NCBI GenBank assembly: GCA_002410925.1
Contig: DHPR01000033.1
Location: 277,220 to 341,219, forward strand
Length of the DNA: 64,000 nucleotides
Reading direction: 5' to 3'
From: UBA5359 sp002410925 [NCBI: bacterium UBP13_UBA5359]
Lineage (GTDB): Bacteria > UBP13 > UBA5359
Positions 28,330 through 37,658 of the stretch are shown piece by piece. Under the pieces are notes generated by a model. That model saw only the letters and a list, made by a program, of their open reading frames with translations. It had not been told where the DNA came from and made no database searches. Each line of letters starts with the position of its first letter. Position 1 is the first letter of the stretch. The translations under genes and the position numbers were made by a program.

Positions 28330-29418
28330 TTAATTCAATAACTCCAAAAGCGCATCAACATTAATATAACTCTCGATTATCTCAGCAGCGAGTGCAATCT
28401 TTACGCTATCTGTGCCGCGTATCTTAACCGTTAGATCATTAATGGCTGAAGCTGCCTTATACGTATCCATTGTCGTAGCCAGAATAGGCAGGTTGATCTT
28501 CTTCAATAAATCCAGAATAGAAGTATGCGGCATTATGCCGCCTGTCAGGAGTATTCCCGAAATCATCGGCTCGTCAGATAAATTATGCTTGATCATAGCC
28601 GCCAAAAGCATATCTTCACGATCTCCCGGCGCTATCAGCAAAGAGCCCGGCTTTATAACGGTCAAGGCCTGATGCGGGGTCATGGCGCCAATGAAGAAGT
28701 CCTTAACCATTCTGTTAAGGACCTCGCTGCCGCTGAGAATTTCGCATTCCAGTCCTTCCACTATCTGATCTATAGTAGGATTGGAAAGCACATCGTTATA
28801 TGGCAAGGAGCCAAGCAAGCTTATGCTCTTCCTTCCCAGGCCTAATCTCAGATAATGGCTGATTTTCTCATATTTGGCTGGTAAAACCTTATTGATAACC
28901 GTACCTATGACATCTACGCCTTCAAGCTTGAATAAGGCTGTGCTAAGACTTATCTCATCTATCGGCCTACCGACGCCCCCCTGGGAGACAATCACTACCT
29001 TTGCTCCGAGCATCCCGGCAACAGTAGCGTTGGATAGATCAAAAACAGAGCCCACACCGGCATGCCCCGTGCCTTCTATAACGACAAAGTCTTTATCGGC
29101 AGCCACTCTGGCATAGGAAGCCATGATTCGCTCACGCAAAGGCTTGTAATTCCCGGATTCAATGTAATCCTCGGTAAATCCCCTTGCTATCGCAATAGGG
29201 CTCATATCCGACAGGGCGTCGTCAAGATTGAAAACCTCCTTTGCCAGAATGGAATCTTCATCTACTTTGTGACCATCTATCTCCAGGTAGCGTTGTCCCA
29301 CCGGCTTGATAAAACCGACGCGCAGATTTCTTTTGCGTAGAGCCGATATAAGTCCCAGTGAAAGCATAGTTTTGCCGTCATTGCGCATAGTGGCGGCAAC
29401 AAAGATTTTTTTAGCCAT
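28330..29418 (-). CDS. BioD-like ATPase with DRTGG domain
   Basis: 362 residues. The N-terminal half is a dethiobiotin-synthetase-like P-loop domain (FVAATMRNDGKTMLSLGLISALRK and GTGHAGVGSVFDLSNATVA). The C-terminal part (about 215-330) is a DRTGG domain, with ISGILLTGGIMPHTSILDLL near its end. The same two domains form the N-terminus of long enterobacterial-type Pta, where they regulate activity. It lies 24 bp before pta, so it may be a detached regulatory subunit of Pta. That role is inference. Confidence 0.8.
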   Translation of the reverse strand: MAKKIFVAATMRNDGKTMLSLGLISALRKRNLRVGFIKPVGQRYLEIDGHKVDEDSILAKEVFNLDDALSDMSPIAIARGFTEDYIESGNYKPLRERIMASYARVAADKDFVVIEGTGHAGVGSVFDLSNATVAGMLGAKVVIVSQGGVGRPIDEISLSTALFKLEGVDVIGTVINKVLPAKYEKISHYLRLGLGRKSISLLGSLPYNDVLSNPTIDQIVEGLECEILSGSEVLNRMVKDFFIGAMTPHQALTVIKPGSLLIAPGDREDMLLAAMIKHNLSDEPMISGILLTGGIMPHTSILDLLKKINLPILATTMDTYKAASAINDLTVKIRGTDSVKIALAAEIIESYINVDALLELLN

Positions 29419-29433
29419 AATACCACCAGTCGT

Positions 29434-29994
29434 TTATGGAACAAGACGAGCAAGAGCTGAGCGATATGCCTTAAACTCCTTGCTTCCCGCCGTTCTTATT
29501 ATCTCAAAGAGTGCGCTCTCCACGGTTGTCAGAACAACCCCGGATCTTTCCGCCCGTTTCAAGGCCATATCCATATCCATCTCACGCTGCGATGAAACGG
29601 CATCCGCCATAATATACGGGTTATACCCTTTATCCGCCAGATCAAGAGCCGTCTGCAGCACACAGACATGTGCCTCCACACCAGCGATAACTATATCCGT
29701 TCTCTCCAAATCGTCAAGAGTCCTGTTGAAGCTCTCTTCACCACAGCAGCTAAAGCTCATTTTCTCAAAGAGCTTGCATCGACTCAGAAAAGGCTGAAGC
29801 CTGTCGACCGTTGCTCCCAATCCTTTAGGATACTGCTCTGTTACCATTACCGGCAGATCCAGAGCCTGAAAAACGGCCGCAGCTCTTTCAGCCTGGCCAA
29901 TTATTTTCATACTATTAAGGACAACCGGCATCAGCTTCTCCTGCATATCGATCACCAGCAGCAGGGCTCTGTTCTTATTTATATGCTTGATCAC
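29434..29994 (-). CDS. Isochorismatase-family cysteine hydrolase
   Basis: 186 residues from the chosen start. Family elements are LLLVIDMQEKLMP (catalytic Asp), the middle region LFEKMSFSCCGEESF (Lys) and IVIAGVEAHVCVLQTALDL (catalytic Cys). These enzymes cleave amide or vinyl-ether bonds of small molecules, such as nicotinamide; the substrate here is unknown. The start is GTG at 29994 because AAAGGA lies 9 nt upstream; a longer version from 30027 has no ribosome site. It is 15 bp upstream of the DRTGG gene. Confidence 0.82.
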   Translation of the reverse strand: MIKHINKNRALLLVIDMQEKLMPVVLNSMKIIGQAERAAAVFQALDLPVMVTEQYPKGLGATVDRLQPFLSRCKLFEKMSFSCCGEESFNRTLDDLERTDIVIAGVEAHVCVLQTALDLADKGYNPYIMADAVSSQREMDMDMALKRAERSGVVLTTVESALFEIIRTAGSKEFKAYRSALARLVP

Positions 29995-30072
29995 TTGGAT
30001 TATTCCTTTCGCACAATGGAGCACCATTGCCGAACTTTTATAAAACTATTTTATACTGAGTCGGCGTTACGG

Positions 30073-31497
30073 TCAATCTTGATACTCCTCATATCTATCT
30101 ACTCTGAAACGCCATAGTTGAATATCTTCGTCATTTCGTATGCCGGCTTTACGCCTGGCAATATCTATCTGCTCTTCCGGCGTATCAACCCCCTCAAGAT
30201 TGGGCAATAGCAAGCCGCTTTTGGCACCTGCTTTAACGATAACTCCATATACAAGAGGATCCAGTTCCTCCGGGCCGGATATGAGCTCCGGCTCGTGAAG
30301 AAGATCCACTGCATAAGATAACCGGGATAATTCGTGTCGGCTTATGCCAGGAAAACGAGGGTCTGCAACAGCGGCGCTGATAGCATTACGACACACCTCT
30401 TCCGCAATGCTCTTTTCAGTCGGATAAAGAGTGCCTATGCATCCGCGTAATCCGCCCTCGTGCTTTATACAGACAAAGGCTCCTGCCCTGCTCTGCCGCC
30501 AATGAGGAGCTATTAGGCCGGGATCGTCAGGCTTCGCCCCTGTATTAACATAGCTTTCCACTGCATATCTGGCTAAAGTGAGCAGCTCCTTTCCTCTGAT
30601 AATATCCGCATCTTCAGAGAAACGCTCTGCGCTGTAGAGAGCGGCAGCCAGGTTTCGTTTTGGCTTCAAGCCCTTGATACGATAATACAGGTTCAGATAT
30701 CCAACGCCGTAAGGTCCTTCATATGAAAGTTTGACGGCTTCAACATTCAATCCGTTGACAGCTCCCAGTAGTGCCATAGCTGAGCGATAACCGCATTCCC
30801 CGGCCTCTCTGCGCAAATCCGGATCAATGGTTACCAGAGAAATGGGATCGGCTTTTAAGAGAGCCGCTATTACGGCTTCATCAAACTCATATGCCCTGGG
30901 ACTATATCCCGCTGGCGCAGATAATGTCAATCTATGAGACAAATCTCCGCTGGCAACGAAAGCTACTTTCCGATCCAGAACAATAGCGGCTTTCTGGACA
31001 GCTTCCCCCATAACGTAGTGATCCTCATATGACGTATCCAAACCTATTGAAAGAGCTACCATGGGGATCTGTAAACCTGCTTCCTGCAGATAATGCAGAA
31101 ATACTAATATTCCATGGTCCAGAGTCGGCCAAACCACAGCACTCGCCGTTTCCGGAGTAATGCTATTTACAGCTACATTTGCCAAATTAGCCTGATTCAT
31201 TATCTCGCCAGCCAGTTCCTTATCTCCAGCAATCTCATACTCAGCCTCAGGAGCACCAAAAGAGGAGAGATCTCCTTGCAAAAGAGGTAGCTCCAGAACG
31301 GTAATACTGCTGTCAACATAAGGACTGTGAGGAGTAATTATAGCAACCGTCTCAGCACCGGAAGCACGTAGCTCTCTTGCCATCTCCTGCATGCCTGCAA
31401 CGGTTGCAGCTACATTCTTTATCTCTTTTCCGCCCACGGCCGGAATCAGCAATGGTGGGTGCGGTACAATTCCCGCAAAGACAATATTTGCCGGCAT
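30073..31497 (-). CDS. LigB-like / AMMECR1 fusion protein
   Basis: 474 residues in two domains. The first (about 1-270) belongs to the LigB/MEMO class III dioxygenase-like fold: GIVPHPPLLIPAVGG, TVAIITPHSPY and VAFVASGDLSHRLT supply the His/Asp/Glu-type site. The second (about 285-470) is AMMECR1: SRAGAFVCIKHEGGLRGCIGTLYPTEKS with the conserved LRGCIG, and PLVYGVIVKAGAKSGLLLPNLEGVDTPEEQ. These proteins form the AmmeMemoRadiSam group with a radical SAM enzyme, whose job is not well defined; no radical SAM gene is next to it here. GGAGGTG precedes the ATG. Confidence 0.9.
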   Translation of the reverse strand: MPANIVFAGIVPHPPLLIPAVGGKEIKNVAATVAGMQEMARELRASGAETVAIITPHSPYVDSSITVLELPLLQGDLSSFGAPEAEYEIAGDKELAGEIMNQANLANVAVNSITPETASAVVWPTLDHGILVFLHYLQEAGLQIPMVALSIGLDTSYEDHYVMGEAVQKAAIVLDRKVAFVASGDLSHRLTLSAPAGYSPRAYEFDEAVIAALLKADPISLVTIDPDLRREAGECGYRSAMALLGAVNGLNVEAVKLSYEGPYGVGYLNLYYRIKGLKPKRNLAAALYSAERFSEDADIIRGKELLTLARYAVESYVNTGAKPDDPGLIAPHWRQSRAGAFVCIKHEGGLRGCIGTLYPTEKSIAEEVCRNAISAAVADPRFPGISRHELSRLSYAVDLLHEPELISGPEELDPLVYGVIVKAGAKSGLLLPNLEGVDTPEEQIDIARRKAGIRNDEDIQLWRFRVDRYEEYQD

Positions 31498-31519
31498 AAT
31501 GCACCTCCATCTATTTATT

Positions 31520-32332
31520 CTATCCTCTATCTGCTTCGTAAATACATTTTACAGGGCATTTCTGTACGCATAATCCGCAGCCAGTGCATAAATCAAAATT
31601 GATCTTCGCCGGACCATTATCAAAGGAGATAGCCACAGTAGGACAAATATCGGCACATTTATGGCATTTAATACAACTCTTACTGCAAACCTGCCGTGCT
31701 ATTTTTGCCGCTTCTCCTGAATTGCAGAGAACCTGTACGCCAGCCCTTTTCGGCATCATGACCATAACTTGCCTGGGACAAGCATCAACGCATAGGCCGC
31801 ATCCAGTACACCTGTCTCCGTTTATAACAGGCAGCTTCAGGGAAGACATCGTTATAGCGCTGAACGGACAAACACCGATACATGTACCCATACCCAGACA
31901 CCCATGCCGGCACTTTTTAGGCCCGCCGTAAAAACGTGCCGCAGCTCGACAATCTTCCAGGCCGGAATAATTAAAAATCCTGGCGGATGTATCATTATTA
32001 CCGCGACATTTGACTACCGATATCATTTTATCGGAGCTGATATCCATTCTCTCTTCCTGTCCGATAATATCTGCTATATGCTCTCCGATCTCCTTTCCAG
32101 AGACCGGACACCCGGTTATAAGAGCGCTGCCGGTAACAAGAGCTTCAGCATATCCGGAGCATCCTGGATAGCCACAGGCACCACAGTTGGCGCCGGGCAG
32201 CTCCGCCAGCACAGCATCAATGCGTGGATCTCTGGTAATGGTAAAAGCTCTGGCGGCATAGGCCAGGCCGGCACCTAGAATAAAGCCCAACGCAGCCAGG
32301 ACGGCCACCGATAAAATTATATTAGAAATCAT
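31520..32332 (-). CDS. rnfB: Rnf complex subunit B (ferredoxin-type)
   Basis: 270 residues. One N-terminal membrane span (ILSVAVLAALGFILGAGLAYA) is followed by the GANCGACGYPGCSGYAEAL 4Fe-4S domain, then several CxxCxxC-type clusters (CTGCGLCVDACP, CIKCHKCADICP, CTGCGLCVQKCP). RnfB takes electrons from reduced ferredoxin into the membrane complex. It is the last of six rnf genes in the usual order C-D-G-E-A-B. Confidence 0.96.
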   Translation of the reverse strand: MISNIILSVAVLAALGFILGAGLAYAARAFTITRDPRIDAVLAELPGANCGACGYPGCSGYAEALVTGSALITGCPVSGKEIGEHIADIIGQEERMDISSDKMISVVKCRGNNDTSARIFNYSGLEDCRAAARFYGGPKKCRHGCLGMGTCIGVCPFSAITMSSLKLPVINGDRCTGCGLCVDACPRQVMVMMPKRAGVQVLCNSGEAAKIARQVCSKSCIKCHKCADICPTVAISFDNGPAKINFDLCTGCGLCVQKCPVKCIYEADRG

Positions 32333-32387
32333 CGGTATGGCCTCCTCATGCCATTATAACCGTATCGTCACACAATATCCACTGCCC

Positions 32388-32972
32388 TCATTTTACCATG
32401 CCGGCAAATCCGAAAAATGCCAGGGAAAGGAGGCCGGCGGTTATTAATGTTATCGGAGCGCCACGCAGGGCCGGTGGCACATCGCTCAATTCAATCCGCT
32501 CTCTTATTCCAGCCATCAGCGTTATAGCCAGGGTAAAGCCTATTGCTGCTGCGGTGCCGTTAACCAGACTGAGTAAAAAACTGTAACCGGCTCTGATATT
32601 AATTACCGCTACGCCAAGAACAGCACAATTGGTCGTTATTAAAGGCAGATAAATGCCCAGCGCCTGATATAAAACCGGACTGCTCTTTCTGATCACCAGC
32701 TCAACAAATTGAACAAGCGCCGCTATGACCAGAATAAAGGCTATAGTCTGCAGAAAAATCAGATTCAACGGCAGCAGGATATAATATTGCACTATCCAGG
32801 TAAAGGCTGAAGCTATAGCCATGACAAAGATGACGGCCATACCCATGCCCAGAGAGGTTTCCAGTTGCTTGGATACTCCCAGATAAGGGCAGCAACCTAA
32901 AAAACGCTGCAAGACATAATTATTTATCAAAACAGCACCGATGATAACAATCATTATCTCTCTGATATCCAT
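32388..32972 (-). CDS. rnfA: Rnf complex subunit A
   Basis: 194 residues, six membrane spans. Typical elements are INNYVLQRFLGCCPYLGVSK and TTNCAVLGVAVIN, the half-motifs that hold the membrane 2Fe-2S cluster shared with RnfE. Part of the ion-translocating core. Confidence 0.96.
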   Translation of the reverse strand: MDIREIMIVIIGAVLINNYVLQRFLGCCPYLGVSKQLETSLGMGMAVIFVMAIASAFTWIVQYYILLPLNLIFLQTIAFILVIAALVQFVELVIRKSSPVLYQALGIYLPLITTNCAVLGVAVINIRAGYSFLLSLVNGTAAAIGFTLAITLMAGIRERIELSDVPPALRGAPITLITAGLLSLAFFGFAGMVK

Positions 32973-32984
32973 ACCTTTTTCTCC

Positions 32985-33608
32985 TCAATGATGTTTTGTA
33001 AGAAGATTCATTAAGCCTATCATCAGACCGAGCATTATAAATGCTCCCGGAGCCAGAATCGTTATCAGAGCCGGATCATATGATCCATAGATAATTTTCA
33101 AAGAGAACTGCGGCAGGCCAAACATCTGATATGCGTTGGAGAGACTGCCGGTACCGATAACTTCACGCGCAGCCCCCAGCAAGGTAAGTGCCCAGGTAAA
33201 GCCTAATCCCATCCCCAGGCCATCGGCTGCTGATCGCACGACGTCATATTTTCCGGCAAATGCTTCGGCCCTGGCCAGAATAATACAATTGACCACGATA
33301 AGAGGAACGAAAATCCCCAGAACGCCGTACAGCTCAGGGGTGAAACCCTGCATTACCAATTGGACAACTGTTACAAAACTGGAAATCACGACGATATAGG
33401 CGGGTATCCTTATATCTTCCGGGATAACTTTACGTAGAAGAGAGATAATGGTATTGGAGCATACCAGCACAAAAGTGGTGGCCAGACCCATACCGAGGCC
33501 GTTAATGGCAGCAGTGGTAACCGCCAAGGCAGGACACATTCCCAATATAAGCCTGAAAGTCGGGTTTTCCCGGAAGAGCCCGTTGCTAAAATCTTCGACA
33601 GGTCTCAC
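32985..33608 (-). CDS. rnfE: Rnf complex subunit E
   Basis: 207 residues, six spans, homologous to RnfA: GMCPALAVTTAAINGLGMGLATTF and IVVNCIILARAEAFA. The GTG start overlaps the rnfG stop as GTGA (33605-33608). Confidence 0.96.
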   Translation of the reverse strand: MRPVEDFSNGLFRENPTFRLILGMCPALAVTTAAINGLGMGLATTFVLVCSNTIISLLRKVIPEDIRIPAYIVVISSFVTVVQLVMQGFTPELYGVLGIFVPLIVVNCIILARAEAFAGKYDVVRSAADGLGMGLGFTWALTLLGAAREVIGTGSLSNAYQMFGLPQFSLKIIYGSYDPALITILAPGAFIMLGLMIGLMNLLTKHH

Positions 33609-34141
33609 TTCAACCCCTCGCTATCATGGAGATACTGATCCACCGCACTCTTCACACCGCTTGTCACAGCCCTGGAAGTTATTGTGGCTGCAGTTACGGC
33701 ATCGATCTTTCCTCCATCTATCCTCAATTTCAGTTCTTCTGTACTCTTACCGGCATACTGCCTGAGAAAGGGCGGCTGCGCCGCTTTGCTGCCCAGCCCA
33801 GGCGTTTCGCTTTGCGATAAGATACTGACCCCGGTTACCCTTCCTGCCGGATCCATGCCGACTATGATAACAATGTCGCCGCCATACCCCTTGCCCGTGA
33901 CAGTAAAAATCACGCCTATCCTTTGGCCATGCTGCCATCCCGTCTGGTATTTATGGCTACCGATTGTAACCTCTTTGAAAACATCGGCTCCGGGAAGAAG
34001 ATCCCGGTATAATCTTTGCCTGGCCGCTTCCTCCTGTGCCTTTATCCTGGGTAATGTTATATTATATGTAAGCCCCAGCGCCAATCCGGCTACGGCGCAT
34101 ATCGCCAACAATGCCAAACCGAGCTTCATCACCTCTCTCAT
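33605..34141 (-). CDS. rnfG: Rnf complex subunit G (FMN-binding)
   Basis: 178 residues: one N-terminal membrane span (LALLAICAVAGLALGLTYNI) and an extracytoplasmic FMN domain. The covalent flavin threonine lies in VDAVTAATITSRAV, after the GGDIVIIVGMDPAGRVTGV strand region. The start is the ATG at 34141, which overlaps the rnfD stop as ATGA and has GGAGG 7 nt upstream. Confidence 0.95.
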   Translation of the reverse strand: MREVMKLGLALLAICAVAGLALGLTYNITLPRIKAQEEAARQRLYRDLLPGADVFKEVTIGSHKYQTGWQHGQRIGVIFTVTGKGYGGDIVIIVGMDPAGRVTGVSILSQSETPGLGSKAAQPPFLRQYAGKSTEELKLRIDGGKIDAVTAATITSRAVTSGVKSAVDQYLHDSEGLK

Positions 34142-35106
34142 CTCGCCCTCCTGCCGTAAATGCGAGGTCGCGTATATCTGTCCAGCAGCGGTGTAGTTGC
34201 ATTCATCAATAGAATAGAATACATAACTCCCTCCGGCAGTGAACCGAAAGCTCTTATCAGCATGGTCAGCAATCCGGCCCCCAATCCAAAATATATCCTG
34301 CCTCGTGGAGTAACAGGTGTTGTTACTGGACAGGTAGCCATATAAAAAGCTCCTAGAATGAGTCCTCCGGCCAAAAGATGAAAGAGGGGGTCTCGCCCCA
34401 AAAGCAAGGCGGTAATCGCCACTGTCGATAGATAGGTTATGGGTATATGCCATGTTATCACGCGCTTATACATAAGATATGCGCCACCTATTGATATGGC
34501 CAGAATAGATGTTTCCCCCAGACAACCGCCACGGTTGCCAAAAAACATCTGCCGGTAAAGAGATAGATTGCTTTCAACATGCAGCAGCTCTTTGGCAGCC
34601 TGCAGATTACCTCCCATCTTCATTACAGCGAGCGGCGTGGCGGTTGCGACGGCATCGAACGGAAGAATCCATCTGGTCATAAGCATGGGCCATGCCGCAA
34701 GCAAGATTGTCCTGGACACTAGAACCGGATTGAATGGATTGTATCCCAAACCTCCATAAACCATTTTGCCGAGCCCAATAGCTATCAACGCTCCGATAAA
34801 GGGCAACCAAAGCGGCACGGTAGGAGGCAGGTTATAGGCAAGCAGAATGGCTGTTACCAGAGCGCTGCCGTCTGCTATAGTCACACGCCTTCCTATGGCT
34901 CTCTGCATCAGCGCCTCTGCGCCCAGTGCACTGGCAACGGTGATGAGAAGGATGAGCAGGCTGCGCAGACCAAAGAAATATACTGCCGCAATGCCGGCTG
35001 GAGCAAGAGAGATGGCGACATCATACATCATATGACGTATATTATCCCGTCCTCTAACATGGGGTGCCGATGAGACTATAAGCTCCCCGGATAAGGGATC
35101 AGCCAT
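34138..35106 (-). CDS. rnfD: Rnf complex subunit D
   Basis: 322 residues with about eight to ten spans and a VSSAPHVRGRDNIRHMMYDV start. The flavin-attachment region reads PFDAVATATPLAVMK, with Thr in the ATATPL context. GYNPFNPVLVSRTILLAAWP is typical. Membrane electron carrier and ion path with RnfG. Confidence 0.95.
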   Translation of the reverse strand: MADPLSGELIVSSAPHVRGRDNIRHMMYDVAISLAPAGIAAVYFFGLRSLLILLITVASALGAEALMQRAIGRRVTIADGSALVTAILLAYNLPPTVPLWLPFIGALIAIGLGKMVYGGLGYNPFNPVLVSRTILLAAWPMLMTRWILPFDAVATATPLAVMKMGGNLQAAKELLHVESNLSLYRQMFFGNRGGCLGETSILAISIGGAYLMYKRVITWHIPITYLSTVAITALLLGRDPLFHLLAGGLILGAFYMATCPVTTPVTPRGRIYFGLGAGLLTMLIRAFGSLPEGVMYSILLMNATTPLLDRYTRPRIYGRRAR

Positions 35107-35109
35107 TCT

Positions 35110-36444
35110 TCACCTTCCACGTTGTTTTTGCCTTTTATTATTTACCTCTGCCTTGGCATGCTTTATCGATTCCACAAGCGGTAATCTTCCTGGACATACG
35201 TAAGAGCAGCAACCACACTCGATGCAATCGAACAATCCATATGCCTCCACCGCTTGGTCATAATTTAGAGAACGAGAGTAGTGATAAAGAGCAATCGGCA
35301 TCAGATAAACCGGACAGGCATCCACACAACGAGCGCATCTTATGCATACCACCGGGTCCTCATGAGATATATCCTCATGCCGCATTAGCACAACGCCACC
35401 GATACTCTTAGTAAGAGTTACAAGTGTTGTAAAGAGAGAGATGCCTGTCATTGGGCCGCCGATAATGACCTTGGCGATTTTTCCCTTATAACCTCCGCAT
35501 TCGCTTATCAGTTCTTCTATACTGGTACCGATACGGGCAATCAGATTCCCGGGAGCATTTACACCCGGTCCGGAAATAGTTACTCCCCTGGATATCAGAG
35601 GCATCCCCGTTGTTATCAGTTCAAAAATTTTAGCAGCGGTAGCTACATTGTTGACCACAACTCCTGCTTCAGACGGCAGACCACCTGAAGGCACTTCTCT
35701 ATCCAGGAGCACTTTGATCATTTCCTTCTCTCCGCCCTGTGGATATTTGGTATCAAGGGCGATTACGCTTATGTTGCCACCCACTCCGGCAGCTTGCCTT
35801 ATTGCCGTTAGTGCATCCGGCTTATTAGCCTCAATGCCGACAAGGATTTTAAGATTACCGAGTATATGAGAGATGATTAGGGCACCGCCAATCACCCACT
35901 CAGGGTGCTCTACCATCAGGCGGTGATCAGCGGTAAGATAATCTTCACATTCCGCCCCATTAATAATTACGGTATCGATGCTTTTATCAGATTGAGGCGC
36001 CAATTTGATATGCGTTGGGAATGCAGCTCCGCCCATGCCGACAATGCCGCCTTCCCTAATAATCTTTCTGAGTGTATCGGGATCGAGGCGTTCCCAATCA
36101 GGATGCGGCGTTATATCAGGATAGAGTTCATCCTCTCCATCGTTCTCAATGACTACACTCAGCACATCCCGTCGCATAACGTGGAAACGCGCCTCCAGAG
36201 CTATCACCTTTCCAGATACAGGTGAATGTACCGGCGCGGTTATCAAAGCTTCGGCATCACCGATCTTTTGCCCCATAAATACATGGTCACCGACGTTTAT
36301 TTGAGGAATACAGGGGGCACCGACGTGCTGAATCAGCGGTACTACAGCAACAGCAGGTGCTTTAGCTATTACTGTCGGCTTACCGGCGGTTGCCTGCTTA
36401 TGGTACCTGAGATGAATACCCTGAGGAAACGTCTTATTACGCAA
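35110..36444 (-). CDS. rnfC: Rnf complex subunit C (NADH-binding)
   Basis: 444 residues. An N-terminal RnfC barrel region is followed by the NADH/FMN domain (GMGGAAFPTHIKL, INGAECEDYLTADHRLM), an SLBB-like part and two 4Fe-4S sites (CIRCARCVDACPVYLMP, CIECGCCSYVCPGRLP). It passes electrons between NADH and the membrane arm. The start is TTG at 36444, 8 nt after GAGGAGG. First rnf gene; I could not define its promoter in the 80-bp gap behind the NlpC gene. Confidence 0.95.
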   Translation of the reverse strand: MRNKTFPQGIHLRYHKQATAGKPTVIAKAPAVAVVPLIQHVGAPCIPQINVGDHVFMGQKIGDAEALITAPVHSPVSGKVIALEARFHVMRRDVLSVVIENDGEDELYPDITPHPDWERLDPDTLRKIIREGGIVGMGGAAFPTHIKLAPQSDKSIDTVIINGAECEDYLTADHRLMVEHPEWVIGGALIISHILGNLKILVGIEANKPDALTAIRQAAGVGGNISVIALDTKYPQGGEKEMIKVLLDREVPSGGLPSEAGVVVNNVATAAKIFELITTGMPLISRGVTISGPGVNAPGNLIARIGTSIEELISECGGYKGKIAKVIIGGPMTGISLFTTLVTLTKSIGGVVLMRHEDISHEDPVVCIRCARCVDACPVYLMPIALYHYSRSLNYDQAVEAYGLFDCIECGCCSYVCPGRLPLVESIKHAKAEVNNKRQKQRGR

Positions 36445-36524
36445 CCGGGTTTCCTCCTCGAAGCAGCATATGGATTATTCACTAGCCGGTAATTTAAAAG
36501 GCAATTATTATGCCTGGATAGCCC

Positions 36525-36995
36525 TTAGCGTCTGGCACCGATGTAGCGTGCCCTGTAATACCGAGATGATAACCGGTCCATGGTGACACGCCGCTTCGAG
36601 GATGATGCGTGGATAAATTTATCATTACCTATATATATACCGACGTGAGACGGCCCGCGTCGATAGGTGCTAAAAAAGACTCTGTCTCCAGGACGCAAAG
36701 CGCTCCGGCTTACCGGAGTACCAACTCTGTATTGCGCGGCTGAAGATCTGGGCAATCTTATACCACAACGATTACAAGTGGCCCTGACAAAGCCGGAACA
36801 ATCATAGCCTCTCCTGCCGTTGCCACCCCAGACATAAGGCTTTCCCAGGCAGCGTTTGGCCCAGGTGACAATATCGTATCTGCCGCCTTCGAAGGCTTTT
36901 GCCGCATGGCTCGAATTACCAGCGGCAAAAGCGGGTGAGTATATCATAAACGCCAGAATCATAACGGTATATATTTTAATGCACAACTGCGACAA
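36525..36995 (-). CDS. Exported NlpC/P60 peptidase, short form
   Basis: 156 residues: a signal peptide (VMILAFMIYSPAFAA) and one NlpC/P60 domain. Catalytic Cys lies in GYDCSGFVRA and His in PSHVGIYIG, with the third polar residue in FIHASS. The family cuts peptidoglycan stem peptides outside the membrane. It is a close paralogue of the C-terminal domain of the LysM protein at 39151-39969 (shared PYVWGG, YDCSGFV, RLPR, SHVGIY). Start TTG with AGGAG 8 nt upstream. It may share transcription with rnfC, 80 bp downstream. Confidence 0.88.
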   Translation of the reverse strand: MSQLCIKIYTVMILAFMIYSPAFAAGNSSHAAKAFEGGRYDIVTWAKRCLGKPYVWGGNGRRGYDCSGFVRATCNRCGIRLPRSSAAQYRVGTPVSRSALRPGDRVFFSTYRRGPSHVGIYIGNDKFIHASSSKRRVTMDRLSSRYYRARYIGARR

Positions 36996-37102
36996 GTTAT
37001 TTTCTCCTAAAAACGGAACTTAATAATTCACCCGACATGCCTCCTGCAAGATGCATGCCGCGGGCATTTCTATCATATGCTGCATATCGCTCGAAACTGC
37101 GC

Positions 37103-37131
37103 AAAGGCCGCGTACGATGTCCGCGGCCTTT
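37103..37131. terminator. Terminator after rpsI
   Basis: AAAGGCCGCG (37103-37112) pairs perfectly with CGCGGCCTTT (37122-37131). It lies 22 bp past the rpsI stop. The T run on the minus strand is only three long, so efficiency is uncertain. Confidence 0.65.
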
Positions 37132-37152
37132 GATTGTAATATGTATCTTTTT

Positions 37153-37569
37153 TTATCGTTTGGAGAACTGGAATGCTTTACGAGCTCTTTTCAGACCGTA
37201 CTTTTTACGTTCCTTCTCACGAGGATCTCTGGTAAGAAAGCCTGCTCGGCGCAATACTGTTCGCAATGCTTCGTCGGAAGAGACTAACGCTCTGGCAATA
37301 CCATGCCGTATAGCGCCGGCCTGACCGGCAACACCGCCACCGAGCGTTCTGGCAACTACATTAAATTTATCAGCCATAGCTACTGTTACCAAAGGCTGCT
37401 TAACAAGCATCGCCAGCGTTTCGCGTCCTACATAATCACGAAGAGGCTTATCGTTAACCGTTATTTCGCCGGTACCGGGGATCAACCAAACCTTGGCAAT
37501 TGCCTCTTTACGGCGCCCGGTGCCGTAATATTTTACTGCTGCTGCAGCTTTTGTTCGCGCCAAATTCAA
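37153..37569 (-). CDS. rpsI: 30S ribosomal protein S9
   Basis: About 138 residues: [37 protein letters not shown] and the C-terminal [17 protein letters not shown] whose basic tail reaches the P site. The start is TTG at 37569 or TTG at 37563, both near AAGGAG. Second gene of the rplM-rpsI operon. Confidence 0.96.
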   Translation of the reverse strand: MNLARTKAAAAVKYYGTGRRKEAIAKVWLIPGTGEITVNDKPLRDYVGRETLAMLVKQPLVTVAMADKFNVVARTLGGGVAGQAGAIRHGIARALVSSDEALRTVLRRAGFLTRDPREKERKKYGLKRARKAFQFSKR

Positions 37570-37658
37570 TCCACTCCTTCAAGAAACCGCATATATTAAT
37601 CGGATATCAGTATTATCCCGGATATATTGTGTAAACGCTGTCAACCTTAACGAAAACT

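Noticed and set aside
34142-34453. Upstream extension of rnfG by 104 codons
   Set aside because: The extension reads through rnfD out of frame. The ATG at 34141 overlaps the rnfD stop, has GGAGG at the right distance and begins the normal RnfG span.
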